A DNA stretch of 64,000 nt from Flavobacterium ardleyense. GTDB taxonomy: Bacteria; Bacteroidota; Bacteroidia; Flavobacteriales; Flavobacteriaceae. The stretch is from NCBI RefSeq assembly GCF_033547075.1, contig NZ_CP137891.1, forward strand, positions 1,302,001 to 1,366,000, written 5' to 3'. Below, in pieces: positions 63,009-64,000 of the stretch. The notes beneath the pieces are model-generated. The model saw only the letters and a list, made by a program, of their open reading frames with translations. It made no database searches and was not told where the DNA came from. Both the position numbers and the translations under genes were made by a program. Each line of letters starts with the position of its first letter. The first letter of the stretch is position 1.

Positions 63009-63614
63009 ATGGCAAGATATACTGGTCCAAGTACAAGAATTGCTCGTAAATTTGGCGAAGCAATCTTCGGAGATGACAAATCTTTCGAAAAAAGAAATTA
63101 CCCACCGGGACAACATGGAATGACCAAAAAAAGGGGTAAAAAATCTGAATATGCAATCCAGTTAATGGAAAAGCAAAAAGCTAAATACTCTTACGGTATC
63201 TTAGAAAAACAATTCAGAAACCTTTTTGAAAAAGCATCAGCTGCACGTGGTGTAACTGGTGAGGTTCTACTTCAATTATGTGAATCTAGACTAGACAATG
63301 TAGTATACAGAATGGGTATTGCTCCTTCTCGTCGTGCTGCGCGTCAAATCGTTTCTCACAGACATATTACCGTTAATGGCGAACTTGTAAATATTGCTTC
63401 TTACTTACTTAAAGTAGGTGATGTAGTAGCTGTTCGTGAAAAGTCTAAATCTCTTGAAGCTATCGAAGCTTCTCTAGCTAATTCTAGTCACGTTTACGAA
63501 TGGATCACTTGGAACAATGACCTGAAAGAAGGAACATTTGTTTCGATACCTGCGAGACTTCAGATCCCTGAAAATATCAAGGAACAGTTAATCGTCGAAT
63601 TGTACAACAAATAA
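63009..63614 (+). CDS. rpsD: 30S ribosomal protein S4, zinc-independent form
   Basis: 201 residues. [20 protein letters not shown] start with no N-terminal cysteine cluster, and the S4 domain at about 92-155 ([22 protein letters not shown], interrupted by the usual turn). Preceded by the structured leader. 21 nt before rpoA. Confidence 0.99.
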   Translation: MARYTGPSTRIARKFGEAIFGDDKSFEKRNYPPGQHGMTKKRGKKSEYAIQLMEKQKAKYSYGILEKQFRNLFEKASAARGVTGEVLLQLCESRLDNVVYRMGIAPSRRAARQIVSHRHITVNGELVNIASYLLKVGDVVAVREKSKSLEAIEASLANSSHVYEWITWNNDLKEGTFVSIPARLQIPENIKEQLIVELYNK

Positions 63615-63635
63615 AAATGAACTTTAGTCGAAATT

Positions 63636-64000
63636 ATGGCAATATTTAATTTTCAGAAACCCGATAAAGTTATCATGATCGATTCAACCGATTTTGAAGG
63701 CAAATTTGAATTTCGTCCTTTAGAACCTGGTTACGGATTGACCGTTGGTAATGCACTTAGAAGAGTTTTGCTTTCCGCATTGGAAGGATACGCAATCACA
63801 TCTGTACGAATTGAAGGTGTGGATCATGAGTTTTCGACTATTTCAGGAGTTGTAGAAGATGTTACTGAAATGATCTTGAACCTTAAGCAAGTACGTTTCA
63901 AACGTCAGATTGAGGATGTAGATAACGAAACAGTTACTATATCTGTATCAGGTAAAGATCAGCTTACAGCTGGAGATTTCCAAAAGTTTATCTCTGGATT
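63636..64000 (+). CDS. rpoA: RNA polymerase alpha subunit, 5' part (cut by window end)
   Basis: ATG at 63636 opens [20 protein letters not shown]. The dimerisation-domain signature [20 protein letters not shown] is present, followed by [20 protein letters not shown]. About 121 codons are inside the window and the rest, including the C-terminal domain, lies beyond it. Expected to be followed by rplQ. Confidence 0.97.
   Translation, partial: MAIFNFQKPDKVIMIDSTDFEGKFEFRPLEPGYGLTVGNALRRVLLSALEGYAITSVRIEGVDHEFSTISGVVEDVTEMILNLKQVRFKRQIEDVDNETVTISVSGKDQLTAGDFQKFISG

Noticed and set aside
1..64000. tRNA or rRNA genes
   Set aside because: Scanned for cloverleaf-like and rRNA-like segments and saw none. 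A tRNA-finder run would settle this.

Overview
The window looks like a chromosomal segment of a Flavobacterium-type member of the Bacteroidetes (family Flavobacteriaceae). Evidence: AT-rich sequence; many genes preceded by the Bacteroidetes -7 promoter element TAnnTTTG; almost no Shine-Dalgarno sequences; a SusC/SusD pair; an S46 dipeptidyl peptidase; a single-chain glycine dehydrogenase of about 949 residues; and the dispersed palindromic repeats common in flavobacterial intergenic regions. No tRNA, rRNA, CRISPR array, prophage or transposase gene was seen.

Layout. 1-5.7 kb: a truncated secreted protein, anmK (cell-wall recycling), an acyl-CoA dehydrogenase, an SDR, a SprT-like metalloprotein and a mannose-1-phosphate guanylyltransferase. 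5.7-10.3 kb, minus strand: a possible envelope-lipid cluster (ketoacyl synthase III, methyltransferase, GT2 glycosyltransferase, MlaE/MlaF lipid ABC transporter) headed by a truncated haemoglobin. 10.4-14.2 kb: gcvP and a UbiA-like membrane protein. 14.3-18.7 kb: a minus-strand operon purK - unknown gene - purE - M3 oligopeptidase, ending in a clear terminator. Beyond a small acidic-protein gene and a response regulator lies the plus-strand run hpt, adk, CNNM/CorC-type protein, obgE (20.2-23.7 kb). 23.8-27.8 kb: a DUF937-OmpA fusion and an S46 peptidase.

Accessory zone, 27.8-34.5 kb: two long composite non-coding repeats (27850-28647 and 32155-32745) flank a methyltransferase and the TrkH/TrkA potassium uptake pair. 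The second repeat is followed by an EVE-HNH nuclease that resembles modification-dependent (type IV) restriction enzymes. This is the most defence-like locus in the window. 34.5-41.4 kb is housekeeping: mpl, radC, yjjG, a secreted protein, rarA, dodecin, rhomboid protease and rlmB. 41.5-48 kb: an orphan SusC/SusD pair and an Omp85-like outer-membrane protein.

48.0-64.0 kb is the str-S10-spc-alpha ribosomal super-cluster: rpsL, rpsG, fusA, rpsJ, then rplC to rpoA, which is cut by the window end. It has full -33/-7 promoters before rpsL and rplC and no tuf gene after fusA. Its rpmJ (L36) is a 38-codon gene that is easily overlooked. Two gaps inside the cluster hold hairpins: before rpsH, with a 14-codon upstream ORF, and before rpsD, where a 53-nt stem-loop is a candidate S4 autoregulatory leader.

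Three minus-strand genes (anmK, rarA, rlmB) have the -7 box exactly 4 nt before the ATG and are probably translated from leaderless mRNAs. No wholly new multi-gene system was found. The best leads are the EVE-HNH enzyme, the composite repeats, the ribosomal leaders and the unknown gene inside the purK/purE operon.
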